Part shown: piece by piece, positions 45,832 through 55,503 of the stretch
Layout of the letters: each line of letters starts with the position of its first letter
Numbering within the stretch: the first letter of the stretch is position 1
Assembly: GCA_023388075.1 (NCBI GenBank)
Contig: JAEWGX010000085.1
Span: 1-64,000, forward strand
Origin: Pseudomonadota bacterium
GTDB taxonomy: Bacteria; Pseudomonadota; Gammaproteobacteria; Burkholderiales; Burkholderiaceae_E
Reading direction: 5' to 3'
Length of the DNA stretch: 64,000 bases
Program-made: the position numbers and the translations under genes
The notes under the pieces: model-generated
Databases searched by the model: none
Told to the model about the DNA's origin: nothing
Seen by the model: the letters and a program-made list of their open reading frames with translations, nothing else

Positions 45832-46760
45832 CAGGCCTTGACGTGGCGGCCGGCCCAGTCGCGGGCGAACTGCCACGCGACCCGTCCGGACCGGGAGCCG
45901 CGCTCGAGCGCCCAGCGCAGCGCATCGCCGCGGGCCCGCTCGATGTCGCGCGCCGAGGCGCCGAAGTACGCCAGCCAATGCCCGACCACGGCGAGATAGT
46001 CGTCCTGGCGGAACGGGTAGAAGGCGATCCACAGCCCGAAGCGCTCCGAGAGCGAGATCTTCTCCTCGGAGGTCTCGCCCGGATGGATCTCGCCGTCCTC
46101 CGTGTGCCGCGCCTGCAGGTTCTCGCTCATCATCTCCGGCATCAGGTGCCGCCGGTTCGAGGTGGCATAGACCAGCACGTTGTCGGACTGGCCGGCCACC
46201 GAGCCGTCCAGCACCGTCTTCAGGGCCTTGTAGCCTCCCTCTCCCTGCTCGAAGGAGAGGTCGTCGCAGTAGACGATGAAGCGCTCGGGGCGCGGGCCGA
46301 CCAGCTCCACCAGCTCGGGCAGGTCCACCAGGTCGTCCTTGTCGACCTCGACCAGCCGCAGGCCGCGCTCGTGGAACTCGTTGAGGCAGGCCTTGATGAG
46401 CGAGGACTTGCCGGTGCCGCGCGCGCCGGTGAGCAGCACGTTGTTGGCCGGGCGGCCCGCGACGAACTGGCGGGTGTTGTCCGCGACGAGCCGCTTCTGC
46501 TCGTCGATGTTCTGCAGGTCATCGAGCCGCAGCGCGGCCGGCCGCCTCACCGGCACCAGGGACGCGACCGAGCCGAAGCCGGTGCGGCGCCGCCGCCAGC
46601 GGAAGGCCACCGCGCTGTCCCAATCCGGCTCCTGCGGCGGCGGGAGCAGCCGCACCGCGTGCGCCACCAGCGGCTCGAGCTGCGCGAGCAGCGATTCCAG
46701 CCGGGTCGCGAGCCGCGAAAGATCGGTGGCGGCCGGAGCCTCAGGAGCGGTAGTCGGCAT
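45831..46760 (-). CDS. DUF815-family AAA ATPase
   Basis: A ~309-residue ATPase of the DUF815 group. The Walker A is GARGTGKSS and the B-like strand is RFIVYCDDLSFE. The arginine-containing ATSNRRHLMPE motif and C-terminal FPFRQDDYLA-type sequence match the family. The substrate is unknown; it is widely conserved beside argJ and mutT in betaproteobacteria. The start is ambiguous (46760 used; 46772 possible). It overlaps the end of argJ by 20 bases and the mutT start by one, so these genes form an operon. Confidence 0.85.
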   Translation of the reverse strand: MPTTAPEAPAATDLSRLATRLESLLAQLEPLVAHAVRLLPPPQEPDWDSAVAFRWRRRRTGFGSVASLVPVRRPAALRLDDLQNIDEQKRLVADNTRQFVAGRPANNVLLTGARGTGKSSLIKACLNEFHERGLRLVEVDKDDLVDLPELVELVGPRPERFIVYCDDLSFEQGEGGYKALKTVLDGSVAGQSDNVLVYATSNRRHLMPEMMSENLQARHTEDGEIHPGETSEEKISLSERFGLWIAFYPFRQDDYLAVVGHWLAYFGASARDIERARGDALRWALERGSRSGRVAWQFARDWAGRHVKA

Positions 46761-48000
46761 TGATCGAGACATAGTCATGGGAGAGGTCACAGGTCCAGAC
46801 GGTGGTGGCGGCATTGCCCCGAGCAAGCAGGACGCGAATCCGGATCTCGGCCTGCCTCATCACCCGCTGGCCGTCCTCCTCGCGGTAGGCGGGATGTCGA
46901 CCGCCGGCGGTCGCGACATGGACATCGTCCAGGTGAAGATCCACGCGCCCCACGTCCAGGTCGTCGATGCCGGCGTAGCCGATCGCAGCGAGAATGCGGC
47001 CCAGATTGGGATCCGACGCGAAGAACGCGGTCTTGACGAGCGGTGAATGGGCGATCGCGTAGGCAACCGCGGCCGCTTCCGCCTGGCTGCGCGCCTGCTC
47101 CACCGCGATCGTGATGAACTTGGTCGCGCCCTCGCCGTCGCGCACGATCGCCTGGGCGAGCACCCGTGCCACGTCCTCGAGCGCGTCGAAGACGGCCTGC
47201 GCCGCCGGCCCCTCGATACCCGCGCCATCGATCTCGCCCGCCGTGGGCGCAGGCACGCCGACACCGCTCTTGCCGGTGGCGACCAGCAGCAGCGTATCGT
47301 TGGTGGAGGTGTCGCCGTCGACGGTGATGCGGTTGAAGCTCGCGTCCGCGATCTCGCGGGCCCATCGCGCGAGCAGCGGCTGTGGCAGCTGGGCATCGGT
47401 CGCGATCAGTCCGAGCATCGTCGCCATGTTCGGCCGGATCATCCCCGCGCCCTTGGCGATGCCGGTGACGGTCACCGTGAGACCGCCGACCTGCACCTGG
47501 CGGGAGACCGCCTTGGGTACCGTGTCCGTGGTCATGATGGCTTCGGCCGCGGCGGCCCAGTTGGACTCCGACAGGTCCGCCACCGCTAGCGGCAACCCGG
47601 CAACGATGCGTTCCACCGGCAGCGGCTCCATGATCACGCCGGTGGACATCGGCAGCACCACCTCGGCGCCGATGTCCAGCACTTCCGCCACCGCGGCGCC
47701 CACCGCGCGCGCATCCTCCAGCCCGCGCGGGCCGGTCCCGGCATTGGCGCAACCGGTGTTGACCACGATCGCGCGCGGCTCCCCGCCGCAACCGAAGAGG
47801 TTCTCGCGGCAGATCGTGACGGGCGCCGCGCAGAAGCGGTTGCGGGTGAATACCCCCGCCGCGGTGCTTCCCGCCGCAAGCCGCACGAGCAGCAGGTCGC
47901 GCCGCCCGGGCTTGCGGATGCCGGCGCGGGCGGTGCCGAGCTCGAGGCCCGGCACCGGGTGAAGGCCGGCCGGGTCCGGCGCGGCGAGGTTGACGGGCAT
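46741..48000 (-). CDS. argJ: Bifunctional glutamate N-acetyltransferase / ornithine acetyltransferase ArgJ
   Basis: A 419-residue ArgJ that recycles acetyl groups in arginine synthesis. The self-cleavage site is in NMATMLGLIATDA, where the Thr becomes the catalytic N-terminus of the beta chain. GGEPRAIVVNTGCANAGTG, with its conserved Asn/Gly, is also present. The ATG at 48000 has AGGAG about 10 bases before it; an in-frame start 11 codons upstream is less likely. It starts the argJ-DUF815-mutT operon and is divergent from the patatin gene. Confidence 0.93.
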   Translation of the reverse strand: MPVNLAAPDPAGLHPVPGLELGTARAGIRKPGRRDLLLVRLAAGSTAAGVFTRNRFCAAPVTICRENLFGCGGEPRAIVVNTGCANAGTGPRGLEDARAVGAAVAEVLDIGAEVVLPMSTGVIMEPLPVERIVAGLPLAVADLSESNWAAAAEAIMTTDTVPKAVSRQVQVGGLTVTVTGIAKGAGMIRPNMATMLGLIATDAQLPQPLLARWAREIADASFNRITVDGDTSTNDTLLLVATGKSGVGVPAPTAGEIDGAGIEGPAAQAVFDALEDVARVLAQAIVRDGEGATKFITIAVEQARSQAEAAAVAYAIAHSPLVKTAFFASDPNLGRILAAIGYAGIDDLDVGRVDLHLDDVHVATAGGRHPAYREEDGQRVMRQAEIRIRVLLARGNAATTVWTCDLSHDYVSINADYRS

Positions 48001-48248
48001 CGACGCTCTCTCCTGTTGCCGTGACGACGGCATCCCGCGGATTCTATCGGCTCGGCCGCGGTCCCTCGTCCCTGGTCGCGCAACGCGGCGCGCAGCCGGC
48101 TACCCGCCGGCCCGCAAGGGTCCGCCGCCCGTCAAATCGGCAGGCGGCGGCGGTTGACCGCGCTGCCAAAGGCGGGGACGATGCTCGTCTTCCCAGCGCT
48201 GTCGCCCGCCGTGCCTGTCTCCCGCCGCCTCGCCGCCCGCCAAGTCGC

Positions 48249-49424
48249 TTGAACGCCGCCCAGTCACCCGCTCCCGCCGCGCTGGTGCTGACCGGCGGCG
48301 GTGCGCGCGCCGCCTACCAGGTGGGCGTGCTCCTCGGCATCCGCCGGGTGCTGCTCGCGGCGGGCTGGCCGTCGCACGCCAACCCCTTCCGCGTCTTCAG
48401 CGGCACCTCCGCCGGCGCGATCAACGCCACCGTCCTCGCCGCGGGCGCCGACCGCTTCTTCGACGCGGTGGCCAAGCTCGCGCTGGTATGGGGCACGATC
48501 GAGCCCGCGCAGGTCTACCGGGTGGATACCGGCGGGGCCCTCGGCAACGCTGCCCAGTGGCTGAGCCGGACCAGTCTCGGCTGGCTGGTGCGGCGCCAGC
48601 CCAAGTCGCTGTTCGACACCGAGCCACTCGCCGACCTGCTCGAGCGGACCATCGACTTCGAGCGCCTGAAGAGCAACCTGGCGCAAGGTCATCTCGACGC
48701 GCTGGCGGTGTCGACATCCAGCTATACCAGCGGCGGACATGTCACCTTCTTCCAATGCCGCGATGCGCGCGATCCGATCCGGCGCAGCCAGCGCATCCTG
48801 CGGCCGGCGACCCTCACGGTGGAGCACCTGATGGCCTCGAGCGCCATCCCGTTCCTGTTTCCCGCGGTTCCGCTCACCATCGAGGGCTCGAACGAGTTCT
48901 TCGGCGACGGCTCGATGCGACAGACCGCGCCGATCAGCCCGGCGGTGCACCTCGGTGCGAGCCGGATCCTCGTGATCGGCTCGGCCGCCACCGACCCCGG
49001 CGTGGTGCGCGCCGCGACCGAGGGATCCCAGTACAGCTACCCGAGCCTTGGCCAGGTGGGCGCGCATGCGCTTGCCAGCATCTTCCTCGACGCGTTGGCG
49101 AGCGACCTGGAGCGGCTCGAGCGGATCAACCGCACGCTCTCGCTCATGCCGCCGCCGCTGCGCCGTCGCAGCGGACTGAAGCCGCTGAAGACGCTGGTGA
49201 TATCGCCGAGCCGAACGCTCGATGCCATCGCGACCGCTCACGTGAAGCGGCTGCCGCGCAGCGTGCGGGTCCTGCTCGGCGTGATGGGCGCGACCCGCGG
49301 CCGCGGCGTCGCGTTCACCTCCTACCTGCTCTTCGACCGCAGCTACACGCGGCGGCTGCTCGCGATGGGGCGGCGCGACGCCCTGACCAAGCGCGCCGAG
49401 ATCGAGGCGTTCTTCGGGCGCTGA
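48249..49424 (+). CDS. Patatin-like phospholipase
   Basis: A ~391-residue patatin-type lipid hydrolase. The oxyanion loop is TGGGARAAYQVGVL, the nucleophile Ser is in FSGTSAGAINA (GxSxG) and the catalytic Asp is in FFGDGSMRQ. It would release fatty acids from phospholipids. The start is unclear: no ATG lies near the fold start, so I used the TTG at 48249, 11 residues before LVLTGGG. The open frame extends far upstream into the argJ leader, and that part looks non-coding. It is convergent with secA. Confidence 0.82.
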   Translation: MNAAQSPAPAALVLTGGGARAAYQVGVLLGIRRVLLAAGWPSHANPFRVFSGTSAGAINATVLAAGADRFFDAVAKLALVWGTIEPAQVYRVDTGGALGNAAQWLSRTSLGWLVRRQPKSLFDTEPLADLLERTIDFERLKSNLAQGHLDALAVSTSSYTSGGHVTFFQCRDARDPIRRSQRILRPATLTVEHLMASSAIPFLFPAVPLTIEGSNEFFGDGSMRQTAPISPAVHLGASRILVIGSAATDPGVVRAATEGSQYSYPSLGQVGAHALASIFLDALASDLERLERINRTLSLMPPPLRRRSGLKPLKTLVISPSRTLDAIATAHVKRLPRSVRVLLGVMGATRGRGVAFTSYLLFDRSYTRRLLAMGRRDALTKRAEIEAFFGR

Positions 49425-49484
49425 GGACGCCCCGAAGCGGCCTTGCGCCGCCCGATCGCTCGCCTCGAAAACCCGACTAGTTCG

Positions 49485-52307
49485 TCAGGCGAGCCGCCCG
49501 TGGCACTGCTTGTACTTCCTGCCGGACCCGCACGGGCAAGGATCATTGCGGCCGATCTTCTGCCCGAAGCGGCGGAACGGCTGCGGCGCGTCGTCGCCAT
49601 CGGCCTCCGCGCCGACAGTCTGCAGGCGCATGGCCACCGTCTCGACCTCCTCCTCGGCCGTGGCGGCGCCGCCGGCGTCGGCATGGACGTAGGTGGCTCC
49701 CCCGTAGGCGGCCTCGGCCTTGTCCTCCACCTGCTCCGCGACCTGCTCGGCCTGCTCGGCGGATTGGATCTGCACGTTCATCAGCACGCGGGTGACCTCG
49801 TTGCGGATCGCCTGCAGCATCAGCTCGAAGAGCTCGAACGCCTCGCGCTTGTACTCCTGCTTTGGGTTCTTCTGCGCGTAGCCGCGCAGGTGGATGCCCT
49901 GGCGCAGGTAGTCCAGCGCGGCAAGGTGCTCGCGCCAGTGCTGGTCGATCGACTGCAGCGTGATCGAACGCTCGAAGTTGCCGAACGCCTCGCGGCCGAC
50001 CAGCTCCACCTTGGCCTGGTAGTGCGCGTCCGCCGCCGTCTGGACGCGCTCGAGCAGCTCTTCGTCCGACAGGTCCGGGTTCTCCGTCATCACCTGGGCG
50101 AGAGGCACGTCGAGCTGCCAGTCGTTCCTGAGCTCGGTCTCGAGCCCGGCGATGTCCCACTGCTCCTCGATGCTTTCCTCGGGCACGTGCCGGCGGAAGA
50201 TCTCCTCGAACACGCCGCGCCGCAGGCTGGTGATCAGCTCCGAGACGTCCGTGGAATCGAGCAGCTCGTTGCGCTGGCCGTAGATGACCTTGCGCTGCTC
50301 GTTCGCGACGTCGTCGTACTCCAGCAGCTGCTTGCGGATGTCGAAGTTGCGGGCTTCCACCTTGCGCTGCGCCGACTCGATGGAACGGGACACCATGCCC
50401 GACTCGATCGCCTCCCCCTCCGGCAGCTTCAGCCGGTCCATGATCGCCTTGAGGCGGTCGCCGGCGAAGATCTTGAGTAGCGGATCCTCCATCGACAGGT
50501 AGAAGCGCGAGGAGCCCGGGTCGCCCTGGCGACCCGAACGACCGCGCAGCTGGTTGTCGATCCGGCGGGATTCGTGGCGCTCGGTGCCGATGATGTGCAG
50601 CCCGCCCGCATCCAGCACCGCCTGGTGAAGCGCGCCCCATTCGCTGCGCAGCTTCTCCACCTGCGCCGCTTTCTCCTCTTCCGGCAGGTCCTCCCGCGCG
50701 TTGACCGCCTCCACCAGCTTCTCGACACTGCCGCCCAGCACGATGTCCGTGCCTCGACCCGCCATGTTGGTCGCGATGGTGACCTGCTTGGGCCTGCCGG
50801 CCTGCGCCACGATCTCCGCCTCGCGGGCGTGCTGCTTGGCGTTCAGGACGTTGTGCGGAAGCTTGTGCTCGTTGAGCAGGCCGGAGAGCAGTTCCGAGTT
50901 CTCGATCGACGTGGTGCCGACCAGCACCGGCTGGCCGCGCTCGTAGCAGTCCCGGATGTCCTCCAGGATCGCGTTGTACTTCTCCCGCCCGGTGCGGAAC
51001 ACCTGGTCCTGCAGGTCCTTGCGGATCATCGGCCGGTGGGTGGGAACGACCACCGTCTCGAGCTTGTAGATCTCCTGGAACTCGTAGGCTTCCGTGTCCG
51101 CCGTACCGGTCATGCCTGCCAGCTTCTCGTACATCCGGAAGTAGTTCTGGAAGGTGATCGAGGCGAGCGTCTGGTTCTCGGATTGGATCTTGACGCCTTC
51201 CTTCGCCTCCACGCCCTGGTGCAGCCCGTCCGACCAGCGCCTGCCGACCATCAGGCGGCCGGTGAACTCGTCGACGATCACCACCTCGCCGTTCTGGACC
51301 ACGTAGTGCTGGTCCCGGTGGTAGAGCGTGTGCGCCCGCAGCGCCACCATCAAGTGGTGGATCAGCGCGATGTTGGACGGATCGTAGAGGCTCGCGCCTT
51401 CGGCGAGCAGGCCCATCCGGGCCAGGATCTGCTCGGCGTGCTCGTGTCCCGCTTCGGAGAGGTAGACCTGGTGGCTCTTGCGGTCCACCCAATAGTCACC
51501 CGGCAGGTCCGGCGCGTCGGACTTCGGCTCCGACTCCATCTCGGTGAGGAGCGGCGGCACCGAGTTCATGCGGATGTAGAGCTCCGCATGCTCCTCGGCC
51601 GGCCCGGAGATGATCAGCGGCGTACGGGCCTCGTCGATCAGGATCGAATCCACTTCGTCGACGATCGCGTAGAAGAGCTTGCGCTGCATCCGCGAGGCGG
51701 CGTCGTACACCATGTTGTCGCGCAGGTAGTCGAAGCCGTACTCGTTGTTGGTGCCGTAGGTGATGTCGGCGGCATAGGCCGCGCGCTTCTCCTCCTGCGG
51801 CTGCTGGGACACGATGACCCCGACCGAGAGGCCGAGGAACCGGTACAGCCGTCCCATCCACTCCGCGTCGCGGGTGGCGAGGTAGTCGTTCACTGTGACC
51901 ACGTGCACGCCGCGGCCGGCAAGGCTGTTCAGGTAGACTGGCAGCGTGGCCGTGAGGGTCTTGCCCTCGCCGGTGCGCATCTCCGCGATGTTGCCGTTGT
52001 GGAGCACCATCCCGCCGAGCAGCTGCACGTCGAAATGGCGCATCCCGAGCGAGCGCTTGGCTGCCTCGCGGCAGACGGCGAACGCCTCCGGCAGCAGGTC
52101 CTCGAGCGCCTTGGCAAGATCCTTGCCGGCGGCGGTCTCGCTGGCGATGCGCTCCCGGAACTCGACTGTCTTCGCTCGCAGACCCTCGTCCGACAGCGCG
52201 GAGAGCGAGGGTTCGAGGGCATTGATTCCCTCGACCGCTTTCCCGTACTGTTTCAGCAGTCGCTGGTTCCGGCTGCCGAAGATGCTGGTGAGGACTTTCT
52301 GGAACAT
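49485..52307 (-). CDS. secA: Preprotein translocase motor ATPase SecA
   Basis: A 940-residue SecA. The N-terminal helicase motor has MRTGEGKT (Walker A) and VDEVDSILIDEARTPL (DEAD-like). Also present are the preprotein-crosslinking domain, the second motor domain with GRGTDIVLGG and QLRGRSGRQGDPG, and the C-terminal zinc tail CPCGSGRKYKQCHG (CXCX8CH). It drives export through SecYEG. The ATG at 52307 (MFQKVL) is the usual start, with AGGG upstream. Its start region overlaps upstream sequence of the divergent dciA gene. Confidence 0.95.
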   Translation of the reverse strand: MFQKVLTSIFGSRNQRLLKQYGKAVEGINALEPSLSALSDEGLRAKTVEFRERIASETAAGKDLAKALEDLLPEAFAVCREAAKRSLGMRHFDVQLLGGMVLHNGNIAEMRTGEGKTLTATLPVYLNSLAGRGVHVVTVNDYLATRDAEWMGRLYRFLGLSVGVIVSQQPQEEKRAAYAADITYGTNNEYGFDYLRDNMVYDAASRMQRKLFYAIVDEVDSILIDEARTPLIISGPAEEHAELYIRMNSVPPLLTEMESEPKSDAPDLPGDYWVDRKSHQVYLSEAGHEHAEQILARMGLLAEGASLYDPSNIALIHHLMVALRAHTLYHRDQHYVVQNGEVVIVDEFTGRLMVGRRWSDGLHQGVEAKEGVKIQSENQTLASITFQNYFRMYEKLAGMTGTADTEAYEFQEIYKLETVVVPTHRPMIRKDLQDQVFRTGREKYNAILEDIRDCYERGQPVLVGTTSIENSELLSGLLNEHKLPHNVLNAKQHAREAEIVAQAGRPKQVTIATNMAGRGTDIVLGGSVEKLVEAVNAREDLPEEEKAAQVEKLRSEWGALHQAVLDAGGLHIIGTERHESRRIDNQLRGRSGRQGDPGSSRFYLSMEDPLLKIFAGDRLKAIMDRLKLPEGEAIESGMVSRSIESAQRKVEARNFDIRKQLLEYDDVANEQRKVIYGQRNELLDSTDVSELITSLRRGVFEEIFRRHVPEESIEEQWDIAGLETELRNDWQLDVPLAQVMTENPDLSDEELLERVQTAADAHYQAKVELVGREAFGNFERSITLQSIDQHWREHLAALDYLRQGIHLRGYAQKNPKQEYKREAFELFELMLQAIRNEVTRVLMNVQIQSAEQAEQVAEQVEDKAEAAYGGATYVHADAGGAATAEEEVETVAMRLQTVGAEADGDDAPQPFRRFGQKIGRNDPCPCGSGRKYKQCHGRLA

Positions 52308-52407
52308 GGATGCCCTGGGCAAACCAAACCAAAAATCTTATCACGCGACCCTCGGCCGGCCCGGGCCCTCGGGTCACGGGCGGCGCAAGGGACGCGACCG
52401 CGGGCCG

Positions 52408-52824
52408 GTGCCGGCGCTCTCGTTCCTCGCCGGCACCGAGCTGGGCTCCGCCTGCGAGCGCCTGGCAGCGCTGGAGCGGGACCTGCGGCTCATCCAGCCG
52501 ACCCTGCCGATCCTGCCGCTCAAGCTGGCCGGACAGGTGCTGGTGGTCACCGCCGGCTCGCCCACGGTGGCCGCGCGCTTGCGCCAGTTCGAGCCCAGCC
52601 TCATCCAGGGCCTGCGCGCTCGCGGCTGGCTGGTGGGCCGGATCCGGTTCCGGCCGATCGCGATCCACGATGTGCCGGCACCGCCGCCCGCGCGGGTCAA
52701 GGAACCGGTGAGCACCGCCGTGGTGGAGCGGATCGCGGCGCTGCAGGACGAGGAGATGGCGCCGGAGCTGCGGGCGGCGCTGGCGGCCTTCGTGAGGCGG
52801 CAGCGCGGCTACCGGGGTTCTTGA
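52408..52824 (+). CDS. DciA/DUF721-family protein
   Basis: A ~138-residue protein of the DUF721 (DciA) family. DciA loads the DnaB helicase in bacteria that lack DnaC. The central segment LVVTAGSPTVAARLRQFEPSLIQGL is the typical KH-like DUF721 core, close to secA as in related genomes. The start is uncertain; I used the GTG at 52408, and an ATG at 52306 is also in frame. It is convergent with the hydrolase gene, 34 bases apart. Confidence 0.78.
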   Translation: MPALSFLAGTELGSACERLAALERDLRLIQPTLPILPLKLAGQVLVVTAGSPTVAARLRQFEPSLIQGLRARGWLVGRIRFRPIAIHDVPAPPPARVKEPVSTAVVERIAALQDEEMAPELRAALAAFVRRQRGYRGS

Positions 52825-52858
52825 CTGTCCTTGCCCTTCCTTCTGCCCGACACAGCCG

Positions 52859-53611
52859 CTAGCTCGGATGACCCTCCCTACCGGACAGGGCATGGGCGAG
52901 AAAGGCAACGATGTCGTCTTGTTGCACACCCTCTACGGGCGTATGTTCGCCAGGGTAGATCTTGCACCACTTGTCGGCACTTCCAAGACCATCGAACAAA
53001 TCCAGCTGACCGGTCCGCGTGAAGAACTGGTCGTCCCATTTCATCTGGAATAGCGTCGGACAGCGTACTGCAGGCGCATTTTCTACCAGGCGGTGGCTAT
53101 TCGGGTAGTTGGCTCCCCACATGCCGAGTACTGCAGCGCGAATGCGTGGCTCCGCGGCCACCAATGGCAAGCCGTAGGCCGTGCCCATCGAAACGCCATA
53201 CCAGCCGATCGACGCGGAATCGATCATGTCCATCTGCAGCAGACGATCAATTGTCGCCTGCCATTCAGCCACCATGAAATCGATCCGAGTGTCGCTTTCC
53301 CACATGTCGCGAAACTCCTGCTGCACCGACGGACCGGTCATTCCACCGTCGGTGCGACGCGCGCCATGGATAGGGCCGTCGATCGCGGCCACAGCGAACC
53401 CGAGCTCCTCCACGAAGCGGATTGCGATCTCGACGATCCCAGGCGCATTCTTGGATTGGGAACCGCCATGGCCGATCAGGACCAGCGGCCGTCGCCCGCT
53501 CAGCTGCATCGGAGTCCATAGCATCCCGGGCACTTCGCTACCCGCGCGGGGCACCGCAAACTCACGCGCCAGTACGCGATCCTTCCATCTGTCCTCACTA
53601 ACCCAGCGCAT
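52859..53611 (-). CDS. Alpha/beta hydrolase, dienelactone-hydrolase-like
   Basis: A 250-residue alpha/beta hydrolase. The oxyanion/strand motif is VLIGHGGSQSKN, the nucleophile elbow is GVSMGTAYGLP, the acid is near KWDDQFF and the His is in PGEHTPVEGV, a serine triad rather than the cysteine of true dienelactone hydrolases. It would cleave an ester or lactone. GGGGAA lies 6 bases before the ATG at 53611, and it starts 17 bases after the TRAP permease gene, so it is the last gene of the operon. Base usage is less GC-rich than in the adjacent secA. Confidence 0.75.
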   Translation of the reverse strand: MRWVSEDRWKDRVLAREFAVPRAGSEVPGMLWTPMQLSGRRPLVLIGHGGSQSKNAPGIVEIAIRFVEELGFAVAAIDGPIHGARRTDGGMTGPSVQQEFRDMWESDTRIDFMVAEWQATIDRLLQMDMIDSASIGWYGVSMGTAYGLPLVAAEPRIRAAVLGMWGANYPNSHRLVENAPAVRCPTLFQMKWDDQFFTRTGQLDLFDGLGSADKWCKIYPGEHTPVEGVQQDDIVAFLAHALSGREGHPS

Positions 53612-53628
53612 GTTCTGTTCCCCAGTGG

Positions 53629-54954
53629 TTAGATCTTGGACGGCAGCCAAAGAGCCAGTTGCGGAAACCAGTACACCAACACAGCGACTCCCAGAATCAG
53701 CACCCAATACGGCGTGACACCACGGAAGATTTCGGACAACCGGACTTCCGCATCAGGTACGGCAGCCTTGACCACGAACACTCCCAGACCGAACGGAGGT
53801 GTGAGCACGCCGGCCTCGATCACTAAGATGCCCACCAAAGCAAAGGTGATCGAGTCCAAGCCCAATGCTTGGGCGATCGGCCAGAAAATCGGCACCGTCA
53901 GCAACATGATCGAGATCGAGTCAATCAGGCAGCCCATCACAAGCCAAACCGCGGCCATGAACAGGAACGTGCCGCCCGTCCCCAGCCCCATGCCTTCGAG
54001 CATGCCACGGACCGTATCGGGCACACCCTCAAGCGCCAGCAGCTTCGTATACATGGTGGCGCACAGGATCAGGAGCAGGATCGGAGTAACCGTGTTGCCG
54101 CTTTCGATGACGCACTTCATCTGCTTTCGCGGCGACATGCCCTTGGCCCAGGCAAGGAGGCCGGCGCCCAGCATTCCCAGCGCTCCAGCCTCGGTGGGAG
54201 TGGCAAAACCGAACCAGATCGAGCCGAGAGTCACCACGATCAGCAGTGCCACGCCAATCCATCCTACCCGCTCGCTCCGCCGCCCCTGCGCGGTGGCAGG
54301 CCGGCGGGCAGCGCGTTCAGCCTCAGGACCCTCGGGTGCCACGCTTGGATCGATCTTGGCATGCGCCACGCAGTAAACGGCATACAGGAGCGCCAGCAGG
54401 ATTCCGGGCCCGACTCCGGCGGCGAACAGCTTGCCCACGGACTGCTCGGTGAGCACCGCCCAGATGACCATCAGCACCGAAGGAGGAAGCAGCAGGCCAA
54501 GCACCGAGCTACCGGCAATGCACCCTGTAGCGAAGGAGCGGCGATACTGCTGTCTGCGCATGACCGGGTAGGCCACATGAGAAAATGCCGCCGCCGCCGC
54601 CATCCCGACGCCGGTGACCGCGGCGAATACCGCATTGCCGGCAACCGTGGCAACCGCCAGCCTCGCAGGGATGCCGCGCAACAACCGGTTGGCTACGTTG
54701 AACAAGTCCGAGGCTGCGCCGCAGTGTGCGATCAGCATACCCATCACGGTGAAGAGCAGGACGACAGACAAGTTGTAGTCCTTGAGCCCCGAGACAGCCG
54801 TTTGCTGCAAGAGGCTGAGCATTGGCTCCAGGCCACCGAGGCTGAAGTAGAGCCCTACGGCTGACGCCACGCCGAACGCGAACGGTACGTGGACGCCCAG
54901 GATGGCCAACCCGGCGATCAGCCCAAGGATGATCCAGATGCCTTCGGATCCCAT
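53629..54954 (-). CDS. dctM: TRAP transporter large permease (DctM)
   Basis: A 441-residue DctM with about 12 membrane helices. Motifs include FAAVTGVGMAAAAA (scaffold), SSVLGLLLPPSVLMV and a final ATPTEAGALG-type helix. TRAP transporters use Na+ or H+ gradients and a DctP receptor. It is preceded by dctQ, 33 bases away, and followed by the hydrolase gene. The substrate is unknown. The ~20-residue central loop (EGPEAERAARRPATAQGRR) is hydrophilic. Confidence 0.88.
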   Translation of the reverse strand: MGSEGIWIILGLIAGLAILGVHVPFAFGVASAVGLYFSLGGLEPMLSLLQQTAVSGLKDYNLSVVLLFTVMGMLIAHCGAASDLFNVANRLLRGIPARLAVATVAGNAVFAAVTGVGMAAAAAFSHVAYPVMRRQQYRRSFATGCIAGSSVLGLLLPPSVLMVIWAVLTEQSVGKLFAAGVGPGILLALLYAVYCVAHAKIDPSVAPEGPEAERAARRPATAQGRRSERVGWIGVALLIVVTLGSIWFGFATPTEAGALGMLGAGLLAWAKGMSPRKQMKCVIESGNTVTPILLLILCATMYTKLLALEGVPDTVRGMLEGMGLGTGGTFLFMAAVWLVMGCLIDSISIMLLTVPIFWPIAQALGLDSITFALVGILVIEAGVLTPPFGLGVFVVKAAVPDAEVRLSEIFRGVTPYWVLILGVAVLVYWFPQLALWLPSKI

Positions 54955-54987
54955 TTCACTCTTCTCGTATTTGGTGCCCTTCCGGCG

Positions 54988-55503
54988 TCACTCCGGCAAC
55001 TGGCCCTCGGCCGCGGTCATTCGACCCCGAAGAGACTCGATGGCCAGGTACAGGCACACACCTGTGGCGATGACCCACAAGACGAACGTGCCGATGCGCA
55101 GCGGCCAGGCGGGAATCCGAAACGCGTCCATGCCGTAGAACTCGGAAGTCACCAGCCCCTGAATCATGGGTTCCCACGAGGTCACGACAAGCGCGCCGAA
55201 CATCAGCGTACCCGCCGACCAAGCCAGGGTGTTGAGGACGCTACGGCCAACAGGGCCGAGGGCGTCAAACAGGACCGAAACCCGAAGCAATCGGCGTTCG
55301 ATCATCACGTGAGGAGTCTGCAGGAAGACCACTAGTGCAAGAGCTGTCGCCACGAGTTCGGCAGTACCCTGGAACGGAGCCCCGAACAACTGGCGCGCCA
55401 GGACGTCGTAACACACCAAAGCCATCATCAGCACGGTCAGCAGCGCCCCCAACCTGTGCAGGAGTAGGGCTACGCGGCCGATGGTGCGCGAGACGTCAGC
55501 CAC
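54988..55503 (-). CDS. dctQ: TRAP transporter small permease (DctQ)
   Basis: A ~171-residue DctQ with four membrane helices and the mid-protein FQGTAELVATALALVVFLQTP segment typical of the family. The start is uncertain; the GTG at 55503 overlaps the upstream SDR end by 8 bases, and a GTG 13 codons earlier is possible. It forms a fixed unit with DctM in the inner membrane. Confidence 0.82.
   Translation of the reverse strand: MADVSRTIGRVALLLHRLGALLTVLMMALVCYDVLARQLFGAPFQGTAELVATALALVVFLQTPHVMIERRLLRVSVLFDALGPVGRSVLNTLAWSAGTLMFGALVVTSWEPMIQGLVTSEFYGMDAFRIPAWPLRIGTFVLWVIATGVCLYLAIESLRGRMTAAEGQLPE

Noticed and set aside
48021..48248. N-terminal extension of the patatin gene
   Set aside because: The open frame continues upstream but reads as arginine/proline-rich noise and overlaps the argJ leader.
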